A stretch of DNA of 45,301 bases from a bacterium (GTDB taxonomy: Bacteria; Planctomycetota; SZUA-567), in contig QKCJ01000063.1 of the NCBI GenBank assembly GCA_003245715.1, positions 1-45,301 of the forward strand, given 5' to 3'. The notes beneath the pieces are model-generated. The model did not search any database. It was not told the origin of the DNA and saw only the letters and a program-made list of their open reading frames with translations. Numbering within the stretch: the first letter of the stretch is position 1; every line of letters starts with the position of its first letter. Positions 17,835 through 25,766 of this stretch are shown in pieces. Made by a program: the position numbers and the translations under genes.

Positions 17835-18920
17835 GTGAGCGATACCGCACTTGATGCTTTTGACTTCCTGCTTCCCCAGGAGAATATTGCGCAATTTCCA
17901 GCCGACAGACGTGAGAATTCACGTCTGATGGTTTTATCTGGCAGCACCAATGAGCCCGAAGACCGGATTTTTCATGAACTTCCCGAGATCCTCAGAGCTG
18001 GCGACCTGCTTGTGCGCAATAATACCAAGGTAATACCAGCACGACTTCCCGGCAAGCTCCCCGGTGGCGGCAAGGCTGAAGCCCTGCTGATGCACCCGGC
18101 TGCCAGCCATCCCGGCCTTGAGACCCAACTGCCGGAGAACACAATCTGCTGGGTATGCCTGGCCAAACCAGGAAACAAGCTAAAACCCGGAAAAATACTG
18201 ACATTTGCCGACGGTAAACTTCAGGGCGAGGTTATCAGCAAACTTGGCGAAGGTCAGGTCATAATGGCCTTTGATGTCGTCAGTGAGCATGATTTTATGC
18301 AGATAGTCGAGGAGAATGGAGAACTTCCCCTACCTCCATACATCCAGCGTGATGAAGTTTCAACTGATGACAAACAGCGTTACCAGACAACCTTCGCCAG
18401 ACACACCGGCGCTGTCGCCGCGCCAACCGCCGGGCTGCACTTCACCCCGGAAGTTGACCTGAAACTTGTCGAAAATGGCATCGAAATCACCCATCTGACC
18501 CTGCATGTCGGGCCAGGAACATTCCGCCCCATCAAAGTCGATGACATCACCGAGCATCAGATGGACGGCGAGTATTATGAAGTTCCCGAGGATTGCGCAA
18601 AGACGATCAATGCAGCAAGGAAAGAAGGCCGCAGAATAATTACCGTTGGCAGCACCAGTACCAGAACCATCGAAACCGTCACCGATGAAAACGGCGTCAC
18701 CCACTCTTCAAGCGGTTGGTCAAAACTCTTTATCCGCCCCGGTTATAAGTGGAAAGCCATCGACGGCATGCTGACAAACTTCCACCTACCCAAATCAAGC
18801 CTTATTGTAATGGTCAGCGCACTCATGGGACGCGAACGTATCATGCATGCCTACAACCATGCCATAAAAACCGGTTACCGCTTCTACTCCTACGGTGACG
18901 CGATGCTGCTGCTTCCCTGA
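17835..18920 (+). CDS. queA: S-adenosylmethionine:tRNA ribosyltransferase-isomerase
   Basis: QueA moves and isomerises the ribosyl part of SAM onto 7-aminomethyl-7-deazaguanine at the tRNA wobble position, forming epoxyqueuosine. The 361-residue length fits the family. Signature segments are L-P-x-x-x-I-A-Q-F-P near the start, V-R-N-N-T-K-V-I-P-A-R, A-A-P-T-A-G-L-H-F-T, L-H-V-G-P-G-T-F-R-P and L-T-N-F-H-L-P-K-S. The start is a GTG at 17835, chosen because GGGAGA lies 4 bases upstream and family homology begins just after. The frame is open to 17685, but that part overlaps the AmaP-like gene. It is the second gene of that unit. No other queuosine gene is in the window and no terminator is visible after it. 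Confidence 0.96.
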   Translation: MSDTALDAFDFLLPQENIAQFPADRRENSRLMVLSGSTNEPEDRIFHELPEILRAGDLLVRNNTKVIPARLPGKLPGGGKAEALLMHPAASHPGLETQLPENTICWVCLAKPGNKLKPGKILTFADGKLQGEVISKLGEGQVIMAFDVVSEHDFMQIVEENGELPLPPYIQRDEVSTDDKQRYQTTFARHTGAVAAPTAGLHFTPEVDLKLVENGIEITHLTLHVGPGTFRPIKVDDITEHQMDGEYYEVPEDCAKTINAARKEGRRIITVGSTSTRTIETVTDENGVTHSSSGWSKLFIRPGYKWKAIDGMLTNFHLPKSSLIVMVSALMGRERIMHAYNHAIKTGYRFYSYGDAMLLLP

Positions 18921-18944
18921 TTTTTAAAAACCTCCAGACAATAA

Positions 18945-19190
18945 TCAGTTGCGCATTTTTCTGGCATTTTCCCGGCCGGCGCGGCTAATGGCTTCGGCAA
19001 TCTGTTCATTGATTTCCGCGATAGTACCATTTAAAAGCGCAAGAATTCCGTCTATCTCGTCGCCTCCGCCACCAGTGTCAAGCTCACAGCTCAAACTCTG
19101 TCTCAACTCGCCAAGACGTGATACTCCAATCAACGCCTTATGCATCTCATTCAGCTCAAAATCAACTGAAAAACCCGGCTTCATGCTCAT
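18945..19190 (-). CDS. Small hypothetical protein, 81 residues
   Basis: I do not recognise this family. The product is a small, probably helical protein with a Gly-rich linker (T-G-G-G-G-D at about 39-44) between two amphipathic helices. The C-terminal end is basic. It looks cytoplasmic. It is supported as a real gene by AAGGAG 8 bases before the ATG and by a near-consensus promoter at 19278-19305. It is convergent with queA. The promoter carries three AATGTAT direct repeats, which suggests tight regulation by a DNA-binding protein. Confidence 0.65.
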   Translation of the reverse strand: MSMKPGFSVDFELNEMHKALIGVSRLGELRQSLSCELDTGGGGDEIDGILALLNGTIAEINEQIAEAISRAGRENARKMRN

Positions 19191-19272
19191 TTCCCCACTC
19201 CTTGAATACTAAACAGAAGAAAAAATCTTCCCTATCAAAAATGCCGACGCCCCTGCCAGCATACAACCACAT

Positions 19273-19318
19273 AATGTATCATATTGCATCTAATGTATTT
19301 GTCAATCAAAAAATGTAT
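19273..19318 (-). promoter_or_regulatory. Promoter with three direct repeats, small gene at 18945-19190
   Basis: On the minus strand TTGACA (19300-19305) and TATGAT (19278-19283) are 16 bases apart. The plus-strand heptamer AATGTAT occurs at 19273, 19292 and 19312, at 19- and 20-base steps. The repeats cover the -10, the spacer and the region just upstream of the -35, as operator half-sites would. Confidence 0.6.
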
Positions 19319-19460
19319 AATTACTCGTAAATTGCATCATCCGGATTTAAAGTTCGCGCAGAATTAACCACACCCCATCTGGCCTTAACCCTTGCAAAAT
19401 CTCATCAAATCCATAAAGTTTATAACATAATTAATCTTAACTTAACCCGACAGGTCTGAT

Positions 19461-20912
19461 ATGGCTTTACTCTCGCTAAAAGAATACTATCATGCAAAAT
19501 ATCCCGACGCCAAGGCGGAGCTATCCGGCCAGACCAATGAAGGAATAATTCATGTTATCTGCGACTACGATAACTGGCGCAACATCAACCTGACGAATCT
19601 GCTCAACGCCCGGGTTTTCAATGTCGATGAAAGTCTGAATATGTTTTTTCGCGGCAGCCGGAAAAAGGCTGAAGATGAAGCTACATATTTTGCGGCTGAG
19701 GTGCATAACTATGTACCAGAGCTTAGTTTCGGTGAAAATCTAAATCTTGGTCTGAGTAAAGTTATCCCGCTAAAAGAACAGTGCGCACAGGCAGACCGGA
19801 TTGCCAAAGACAGTCTTAATTGGGAGCTTCCTGATTTTGGCCACTATCCCAGCCAGGCCGGTAGTGGCATGCCGGACGCGGTACTTTGCCAGAAACTTGA
19901 AATCCTGCGCGCGCTGACAGTCCCCTGCAAGACGATATTTTTCGGTAACACCTTCTCGGCGTTGACAACGGCGGATATCAACCGGATTGGCGTGCTGCTC
20001 AGGCAAAAAGCCGCAGACAGGAAATGTTTGGTCATTCTCAGCCAGGAACCGGAGAAATTCACTAAAATTGCGACCAAGACCGATATCTACCGTAACGGCA
20101 AGAGATATACCGATCTACAGTCAGCAAAAAACGCGGCGGCTGATGACAATAAAGATATTTTTCCTGAGTTTAATAACAAACCGACGGGGAATATTCTTGA
20201 GGTTCTGGGGCTACAGCTTGAAGGATTCAGCAAGGAAATTTCTTTTACGCTCCGCAAGGGCGAAATTCTTGGCATAACCGGACTGACCGGCAGCGGCAAA
20301 TCGGAGTTGCTTAAAGCCTTGTTCGGGCTTGAAAAATGCTCGCGCGGAATTATCACGATAAACGGCAAACACCTTAAAGCCAGAGAAAATACGACAACGA
20401 ACGCTCTAAAACGCGGAATAAGCTACTTTGGCTCTGAGCCGTTCTGCTTTGAAGCATTATCAGCAGTGACCGCAGCAGCCCTGCCAACACCGGATAAATT
20501 CGCAACACTCGGAATTTTCAAAGTTGATGTCGCCAAATCAAACTTTATTGATTGCCACAAAAAGCTTAAAGAAATTACTGGTGCATCAGATGAGCTGGTT
20601 GCTGATAATGACCTCAGAGCCATGCTGGTTATGACTGCGGATAATCCGGTTGTTATCTTTGACGCGCCGACGAAAAATATCAGCGCTGAAAAATGCAGAG
20701 ACATTTATAAATTGATTGCAGTTCTTGCCGCGGAGGGTAAGGGAATAGTCCTGACTGCCGCAAATAAGGAAGAGCTAATTAATATCTGCGACACGATTGC
20801 CGTAATTCACAATGGAGAACTTTGTCCGCCCCGCCCTGCAGGCAAGTGGACAACCGAGGAGATAGAACTTTATGAAAACAGCGGAAAACTTGGCGCCGTC
20901 TCAATCCTTTAG
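19461..20912 (+). CDS. Degenerate CUT2-like (RbsA/XylG type) ABC transporter ATP-binding protein
   Basis: The 483-residue length and two-half layout match sugar ABC ATPases with tandem nucleotide-binding domains, but most ATPase motifs are lost. The N-terminal half (1-240) has no Walker A. The C-terminal half has a good Walker A G-L-T-G-S-G-K-S-E (Lys280) and a strand V-V-I-F-D (397-401). The catalytic Glu after it is Ala402, and the usual L-S-G-G-N-Q-Q signature is absent (V-A-D-N-D around 380). The ribosome binding site is weak (AGG 8 bases upstream). Its 3' end overlaps the permease gene by 41 bases, showing a coupled pair. The pair lacks a binding-protein gene here. It may bind but not hydrolyse ATP, or need a separate active subunit. 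Confidence 0.8.
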   Translation: MALLSLKEYYHAKYPDAKAELSGQTNEGIIHVICDYDNWRNINLTNLLNARVFNVDESLNMFFRGSRKKAEDEATYFAAEVHNYVPELSFGENLNLGLSKVIPLKEQCAQADRIAKDSLNWELPDFGHYPSQAGSGMPDAVLCQKLEILRALTVPCKTIFFGNTFSALTTADINRIGVLLRQKAADRKCLVILSQEPEKFTKIATKTDIYRNGKRYTDLQSAKNAAADDNKDIFPEFNNKPTGNILEVLGLQLEGFSKEISFTLRKGEILGITGLTGSGKSELLKALFGLEKCSRGIITINGKHLKARENTTTNALKRGISYFGSEPFCFEALSAVTAAALPTPDKFATLGIFKVDVAKSNFIDCHKKLKEITGASDELVADNDLRAMLVMTADNPVVIFDAPTKNISAEKCRDIYKLIAVLAAEGKGIVLTAANKEELINICDTIAVIHNGELCPPRPAGKWTTEEIELYENSGKLGAVSIL

Positions 20913-21894
20913 GGCCGGCAAGGAATATATAGGTTATATCATCAGAGTACTGCTGCTTGTGGCGGCATATGTGATTATATACAAGAAATTCAGCGTAGGC
21001 TCACCAGATGATTTATACTTTATGGGCCTGAAATTCCTTATCGTAAAAGGATGTATTTATGCACTGGCTGGTTGCGGGCTGGCACTGGTGGTTATCGGCA
21101 GAGGCTTTGACTTCAGCCTTCCGGCAATTGCCCTGCTGAGTGGCTCAATCTCGGCAACCATGCTGGTTAATGGCGAACCGTTCTTTATATCTCTGGCTAC
21201 CGGTTGCGGAGCCGGTGTTGCCTGTGGGGTGTTAAACGGCCTGCTCTGCGCCTATATGCGACTTTCGCCTTACATTGCAACAATCTGCACATGGCTCTGT
21301 TTTAATTTTATTGACAAGGAAGTCGTTAAAAACGAAGCCCTGTTCATAACAAAAGCAAGCGGAAAAGAAACCGGCTTTGAATGGTTTATGAGCTACAGCA
21401 AGCACGATTCAGCCCTTATTAATATACCTGTTGCGCTGATTGTTGCGGCGGTAATCCTGGTTTTGGTTGTCATCCTCTTTAAGTTCAGCCTGTGGGGAAG
21501 AAATCTGAGGGCGTGCGGCTCAAATCCACAGGCAGCGCGGGAGTGCGGAATTAACGTCAGGGGTGTGCGCTTTTCGACCTATGTTATCGCCGGATTTCTG
21601 GCTGGCGCGGCGGGGGTTCTTGGCTGCACCTACACTCCGGATTTTTTCGCCGGCAGCATGGCCTACCCATTCCTCTTTGATCTTCTTCCAGTGGTGCTGA
21701 TTGGCGGTTGCGCGCTCTCTGGCGGCAGAGGGTCAATAATCGGAACCATAATCTCGGCATTCATCGTAGCTTCCATCTTGGGAATTTTGGCTGTAAACCA
21801 ACAAGTAGGATCGTTGTTTAATATCACCCTGGCAATCATGATATTGCTGCCGATGATTATTCTCAAACTTACCGGCCCTAAAAAAGCGCTCTGA
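20872..21894 (+). CDS. RbsC-like sugar ABC transporter permease
   Basis: This 340-residue inner-membrane protein has about 8-10 helices and belongs to the BPD_transp_2 family (ribose/xylose-type permeases). Characteristic are G-R-G-F-D-F-S-L near residue 75 and the cytoplasmic loop G-R-N-L-R-A-C-G-S-N-P-Q-A-A-R-E-C-G-I-N. The V-L-I-G-G-C-A-L-S-G-G-R-G-S segment toward the C-terminus is also typical. The start overlaps the ATPase gene by 41 bases and has GAGGAG about 10 bases upstream within that gene. A strong terminator follows at 21925-21962. No periplasmic sugar-binding protein is adjacent, which is unusual for this class. A convergent LacI-type regulator may control the pair. Confidence 0.9.
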   Translation: MKTAENLAPSQSFRAGKEYIGYIIRVLLLVAAYVIIYKKFSVGSPDDLYFMGLKFLIVKGCIYALAGCGLALVVIGRGFDFSLPAIALLSGSISATMLVNGEPFFISLATGCGAGVACGVLNGLLCAYMRLSPYIATICTWLCFNFIDKEVVKNEALFITKASGKETGFEWFMSYSKHDSALINIPVALIVAAVILVLVVILFKFSLWGRNLRACGSNPQAARECGINVRGVRFSTYVIAGFLAGAAGVLGCTYTPDFFAGSMAYPFLFDLLPVVLIGGCALSGGRGSIIGTIISAFIVASILGILAVNQQVGSLFNITLAIMILLPMIILKLTGPKKAL

Positions 21895-21924
21895 TAAAGA
21901 GTTATTTTGTGAGACAATTTATAC

Positions 21925-21962
21925 GCGCACCCAGAAAAATATCCGGGTGCGCTTTTTATTTT
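21925..21962 (+). terminator. Rho-independent terminator after the ABC permease
   Basis: An 8-bp stem (GCGCACCC / GGGTGCGC) is followed by TTTTTATTTT on the plus strand. It lies between convergent genes, 30 bases past the permease stop. Confidence 0.92.
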
Positions 21963-21998
21963 ATCATTTAATTTTATGTAACTCTCTGAGGAAACTTC

Positions 21999-23099
21999 TC
22001 AGCTGCTCTCGCGCTCGATAAGTTTTGGGGCCAGTATCCGGCTCTCAATACGGCCATGCTTATGCTCGTCTGCGCCGTCACCATCTTCAACACCATCGCC
22101 CTGGGCTGAATCAACACCCAAAAGACTCATAAACATTTCAGCCGCTGCAGCCCCGACCGCACGGTTTGGCTGGGCTATTGTTGTCAGCGGCGGCGATGAA
22201 TAAACAGACGCACTACGGTTGTCAAAGCCGACAATAGCGATATCCTGCGGAATTTTAATGCCGGCTTTATGGAATCCGTCAAGCAAGCCAAGCGCCATTA
22301 CATCGGTAAAAGCCTGCACAGCGTCAGGGAGTTTATCCATTTTCAGGATTTCTTCAGCCGCACACCGCCCAGCCACAAACTGCCCCGCCGCAATCTCGCC
22401 ATCAAGGCAGAATTTATCCTGCGTGGCAAAATAATAACCGATCATCTCGGTCAGGCCAAGCTCCTTGATTGCGCGCTTATACCCCTTAAGACGGGTCTGG
22501 TCGATCTCACGCCCCGCCCCTTCAAGACCGGCATACATTATCCGGCGGTGGCCTTTTTTAAAGAGGTAATGCACAGAGTCATAAACACCGCTCTGACGGT
22601 CAACATAAACCCCGGCAACAGAGGTATTCTTCTTTTTGACGTCCGCATACGGAGTATCGAGAATTATGCAGTTAAAGCCGCGATCAGTAAGTTTATCGAC
22701 AATTTTATACTGCCAGGGGAAACTCGCACCGATTATGACAATGCCTGCCGGAGAGCGTGAGATGACCTCATCAATCAACGCGTCGGCAGCTTTCTGTGAA
22801 CTGTCGTCAGACTGGGTCAGAAGACTGAGCCAGTAGTTATTCCGGCGTAGCGCTACCTCAAGGCCGCGGATCTTCTCGGCATGAAGTTCGTCAATTGACC
22901 AGGCAAGCGCGAGTATCTCATAACTGCGGTTGGTCTTCAGACTCTGCGCGAGGCGGTTGGGGCGGTAATTAAGCTTGGTAGCCACCTCAAGAACAGCCTT
23001 GCGCACATCATCACGCACGTAGCCGTTGCCCTTCAAAGCCCGGCTTACCGTCCGTACCGAAACCCCGGTAGCTTCTGCAATGTCTTTTAATCCCGCCAT
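21999..23099 (-). CDS. LacI family transcriptional regulator
   Basis: The 366-residue protein has the LacI N-terminal helix-turn-helix and hinge (residues 3-58; L-K-D-I-A-E-A-T-G-V-S-V-R-T-V-S-R-A-L, then N-Y-R-P-N-R-L-A-Q-S-L). A periplasmic-binding-protein-like sensor domain follows (about 60-325). The C-terminal region contains an unusual acidic, Gly-rich insert near 330-350 before the conserved I-L-A-P-K-L-I-E-R end. CAGG lies about 5 bases before the ATG. It is convergent with the ABC transporter genes and may repress them in response to a sugar, which is an inference from position only. A terminator hairpin just upstream (23125-23155) isolates it from the ThiF-like gene. Confidence 0.94.
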   Translation of the reverse strand: MAGLKDIAEATGVSVRTVSRALKGNGYVRDDVRKAVLEVATKLNYRPNRLAQSLKTNRSYEILALAWSIDELHAEKIRGLEVALRRNNYWLSLLTQSDDSSQKAADALIDEVISRSPAGIVIIGASFPWQYKIVDKLTDRGFNCIILDTPYADVKKKNTSVAGVYVDRQSGVYDSVHYLFKKGHRRIMYAGLEGAGREIDQTRLKGYKRAIKELGLTEMIGYYFATQDKFCLDGEIAAGQFVAGRCAAEEILKMDKLPDAVQAFTDVMALGLLDGFHKAGIKIPQDIAIVGFDNRSASVYSSPPLTTIAQPNRAVGAAAAEMFMSLLGVDSAQGDGVEDGDGADEHKHGRIESRILAPKLIERESS

Positions 23100-23124
23100 T
23101 GTTTACCTGATATTAATAATTTGA

Positions 23125-23155
23125 ACAAAACAGCACTGCCAACGATGGCAGTGCT
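23125..23155 (-). terminator. Terminator of the ThiF-like gene
   Basis: A perfect 10-bp inverted repeat (AGCACTGCCA / TGGCAGTGCT, loop TCGT on the minus strand) is followed by GTTTTGTT. It ends transcription from the gene at 23217-23960. Its symmetry just before the lacI-type gene means an operator role is also possible. Confidence 0.75.
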
Positions 23156-23216
23156 AATATTTTAAATGATGCAGCGGCCTTGTTCAAGTGGAATATCCGC
23201 AAAATCCGCGAACAGC

Positions 23217-23960
23217 CTAAAGATTGCCGCAAAAAGGACAGTTCTCGAACTTTTTGCGCCGCAACTCAATAAAACGACAGGAATTGGCATTGTAGGAGAT
23301 AATTCTCTCGCTGAGGTCGCGGCCAGTTTGGGCTAGTATTTTTAGCCCTTCTGTAGCCTGAAGCGAGCCGATAACTCCAACCGCCGGTCCGAATACGCCA
23401 AACTCTGCTGCCCGGCGTGGATTCTCCGGAGCCTGCGGCATCAGACAACGCAGGCAGGGTTTATCAACCTCAGGGAAAAATGCCATAACCTGTCCATCCC
23501 AGCCAACAATCGCCCCACTCATCAGCCGCAGACCATTCTTCCAGCAATGGTCAGCGATAAGGTAGCGCGTCGGGAAATTATCGGTACAGTCAAAGACCAG
23601 ATCAAAATTATCATCAATAACCGCCGCAATATTTTCAGAGGTTAGCTTGATATTTAACGCGGTGATTTTGCAGTCACTGTTTAACGACCGCAGACTCTCA
23701 AGCGCTATATCGGATTTTAATTTGCCGGCACCGGATTCGCGGTAAAGTATCTGGCGCTGGAGATTTGACACCTCAATGATATCAAATTCACAGAAGACCA
23801 CCTCACCAACCCCGCCAGCGACAAGCAGTGGCAGTACCGAAGACCCCAGTCCACCAGCCCCGGCAACAAAAACCCGGCTTGAGCGCAAAAGCTCCTGCTG
23901 CTTCCCGCCAAAATCCTCAAGAAGAAGATGGCGGCTGTAACGCTCGGTATAATCAGACAT
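23217..23960 (-). CDS. ThiF/MoeB/HesA family E1-like adenylyltransferase
   Basis: This 247-residue cytoplasmic enzyme of the E1 superfamily would adenylate the C-terminal glycine of a ubiquitin-like sulfur carrier (ThiS or MoaD type). Seen are the nucleotide loop G-A-G-G-L-G-S (34-40), D-I-I-E-V-S-N-L-Q-R-Q (60-70), D-C-T-D-N (124-128), and the two zinc pairs C169-x-x-C172 and C241-x-x-C244. The cysteine usually placed just before the G-V-x-x-P-x-x-G-V segment is replaced by alanine (around residue 184). Length is that of ThiF or MoeB, and the two cannot be told apart here because no thiS or moaD gene is in the window. It is divergent from the lipoyl-domain gene at 24139. Confidence 0.88.
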   Translation of the reverse strand: MSDYTERYSRHLLLEDFGGKQQELLRSSRVFVAGAGGLGSSVLPLLVAGGVGEVVFCEFDIIEVSNLQRQILYRESGAGKLKSDIALESLRSLNSDCKITALNIKLTSENIAAVIDDNFDLVFDCTDNFPTRYLIADHCWKNGLRLMSGAIVGWDGQVMAFFPEVDKPCLRCLMPQAPENPRRAAEFGVFGPAVGVIGSLQATEGLKILAQTGRDLSERIISYNANSCRFIELRRKKFENCPFCGNL

Positions 23961-24138
23961 TATAAGTTCCTGCTTGTTTTTTGACGACTTCTACAATCGC
24001 AATTATCCAGCTGAAAGATAAAAAGTCCATAACCTTTTTCGCTTTCATTTCCGGAAAGTGTTGACTTCCAATACTGAGGAATATAAAATCTGAAGCAAAT
24101 ATTGATTGATTCCACAAATTAAATTCAAGGAGAAAGAT

Positions 24139-24381
24139 ATGGCAGAATTCACAGCAACACTTCCAAGCCTTGGCGATGACGCCGGTGATGAGGCGAAGGT
24201 ATCTTTTACATATGTTGACGAAGGCGACAGCGTTGAAGAAGGTGACGACCTGATCGAGATGGTCACTGACAAGGCTACGTTCAATGTCCCAAGCCCCAAA
24301 AGCGGCACAATAACCAAGCTGCTGGTTGCTGAAGATGATACGGTGAAGGTTGGCGAAGCAATTTGCATTATGGATATATAA
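24139..24381 (+). CDS. Free-standing lipoyl/biotinyl-domain protein
   Basis: The 80-residue protein is a single lipoyl-type domain. The modified lysine is Lys45 in V-T-D-K-A-T-F-N-V-P, the classic E2 lipoyl hairpin (D-K-A), followed by the second half P-K-S-G-T-I-T-K-L-L-V. It would carry lipoate (or less likely biotin) as a swinging arm. It is not fused to any catalytic domain, and no dehydrogenase, lipoate ligase or glycine cleavage gene is nearby. The start at 24139 is fixed by AAGGAG 6 bases upstream; an upstream in-frame ATG at 24106 has no such site. Very acidic surface residues (D-E-G-D-S-V-E-E-G-D-D) precede the lysine hairpin. A terminator follows directly. Confidence 0.9.
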   Translation: MAEFTATLPSLGDDAGDEAKVSFTYVDEGDSVEEGDDLIEMVTDKATFNVPSPKSGTITKLLVAEDDTVKVGEAICIMDI

Positions 24382-24412
24382 TCATTTTCATACGGCACGC
24401 GAAATATTTCAC

Positions 24413-24440
24413 AGCCACCTACGGGTGGCTTTTTATTTTT
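24413..24440 (+). terminator. Rho-independent terminator after the lipoyl-domain gene
   Basis: A 7-bp stem AGCCACC / GGTGGCT with loop TACG is followed by TTTTATTTTT. Confidence 0.93.
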
Positions 24441-24497
24441 ACGGACAAAATATATCTTTCCCAAATGCAACAAAACACCTTGAATAAAAAAAATTTA

Positions 24498-24506
24498 TGC
24501 TATAAT
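24498..24506 (+). promoter_or_regulatory. Extended -10 promoter of the four-gene operon
   Basis: TGC directly precedes a perfect TATAAT at 24501-24506 (extended -10). TTGAAT at 24480-24485 is a weak -35 with a short 15-base spacer. Transcription would start about 40 bases before the ATG at 24552. Confidence 0.6.
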
Positions 24507-24551
24507 CAGGGTATAGATTAAACCGAACCGAGATTTGCCCGGGATTTAAGA

Positions 24552-25547
24552 ATGATTAACAAGCAGCCGGTTATTCCTTATGAAAAAGATCACAACGCCC
24601 GTGAGGCGGTACGGCTTCTGCTTCTGTCATCAACACCTGAGAAAATCCGTAATGAAATTGTACAGCGGATGCAAATATCCGGTAAATTCATAGTTCCGTT
24701 ACTGCCGCTTATTTTTAATAACCTGCATAACAAATCAAGCATCCTTCAGGATGTGGCTTTCGGACTGGCCAAAAATTTCGAGGATCAGGGCTATAACCTG
24801 TCACACATTGCCGCAGATATCGCCAGTCATCTTTCCTCCCCCAGCACCGATCTCAGGGAAACGGCGAAAAATATTCTTATCAACATGAAAGAAGCGGCAA
24901 AACCGGCTGAAGACTTTGCCCTTGGCTGTCTGCGAAATGGTGACAAAAATATTATTATTACCGGCCTTGAGATTCTGCTGGCAATAAATACCGCCATAAG
25001 CCGCAGCATTTCGCCACGAATAAGCGCAACCCTTGAAGCTCATCCGCACGACAAGCAGATCGCTGATCTGGCTCAAAAACTGATAAACCTTATCTCAAAC
25101 ACCGGCAGCACCTCCATTGCCAATTCACTCAGCGGGGTTGATATCTCGGTATTTAAAGGGCGGGAAGCCTTGATTATTGACGATAATTTCGCTTTCCGGC
25201 AGACGATCGGCACAGCCCTGAAAAATCTGGGCATGAAGGTTATGGAGACAGATTCAGGCCAGACAGGCATTAAACTGGTTAAGGAAAAATCGGCATCACT
25301 GTCGCGTTATGACCTTATTGTTATCGAGGTAAAACTCCCCGATATCAACGGTGTTCAGGTTATCAGAAACGCCAGGGCGCTGCCGATGTTTTCAGAGACG
25401 GCAATTGCCGTTATCAGCAATGTTAACAATGACCGGATTATAATGGCCGCACGCGGGTCTGGCGCCAATGAATATATCCTGAAAAGTACGGGGCTGGGCA
25501 TTACACTCAAACTTCTGGCGAACCTCCTTGCCGGGCTCAAGGGTTAA
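24552..25547 (+). CDS. Helical-repeat protein with C-terminal pseudo-receiver domain
   Basis: The 331-residue cytoplasmic protein has an all-helical HEAT-like region (about residues 15-185) and a CheY-like receiver (205-328). The receiver keeps the acidic pair Asp210-Asp211, a Ser/Thr position (Ser289) and the conserved Lys311. The phospho-acceptor position in L-I-V-I-E-V-K-L-P-D is Glu259 instead of Asp. Such a Glu often mimics the phosphorylated state, so this domain may be locked on. It heads a tight operon with the next three genes (gaps of 8, 4 and 35 bases) behind an extended -10 promoter. The ribosome binding site is weak. The function is unknown, and it may be a scaffold for the downstream products or for chemotaxis-type signalling. 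Confidence 0.82.
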   Translation: MINKQPVIPYEKDHNAREAVRLLLLSSTPEKIRNEIVQRMQISGKFIVPLLPLIFNNLHNKSSILQDVAFGLAKNFEDQGYNLSHIAADIASHLSSPSTDLRETAKNILINMKEAAKPAEDFALGCLRNGDKNIIITGLEILLAINTAISRSISPRISATLEAHPHDKQIADLAQKLINLISNTGSTSIANSLSGVDISVFKGREALIIDDNFAFRQTIGTALKNLGMKVMETDSGQTGIKLVKEKSASLSRYDLIVIEVKLPDINGVQVIRNARALPMFSETAIAVISNVNNDRIIMAARGSGANEYILKSTGLGITLKLLANLLAGLKG

Positions 25548-25555
25548 ATAATATT

Positions 25556-25762
25556 ATGCACGACATTGGTGGCTATATTGTTTTTGCGTGCTTTGTCGGC
25601 GGGATTTTTCTGTTGGCACTGTCGCTTAACTATATCAAAGAATACATGAAAAGTGAAGAATTCGCTAAATGGCACGGGCAGCGCAAAAAGCTTTTTTTCA
25701 CCTTGGGTCTGGCATTACTGATTTACGGGGCATATTGTCTGTGGGCTTTACTTACAGGATAA
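25556..25762 (+). CDS. Small membrane protein, 68 residues
   Basis: Two hydrophobic helices (about residues 6-24 and 46-66) flank a basic, hydrophilic segment (Y-M-K-S-E-E-F-A-K-W-H-G-Q-R-K-K). A helical-hairpin inner-membrane protein is predicted, with the loop in the cytoplasm by the positive-inside rule. It lies 8 bases after the pseudo-receiver gene and 4 bases before the Memo gene, so co-translation is likely. I do not recognise the family. Confidence 0.75.
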   Translation: MHDIGGYIVFACFVGGIFLLALSLNYIKEYMKSEEFAKWHGQRKKLFFTLGLALLIYGAYCLWALLTG

Positions 25763-25766
25763 AATC

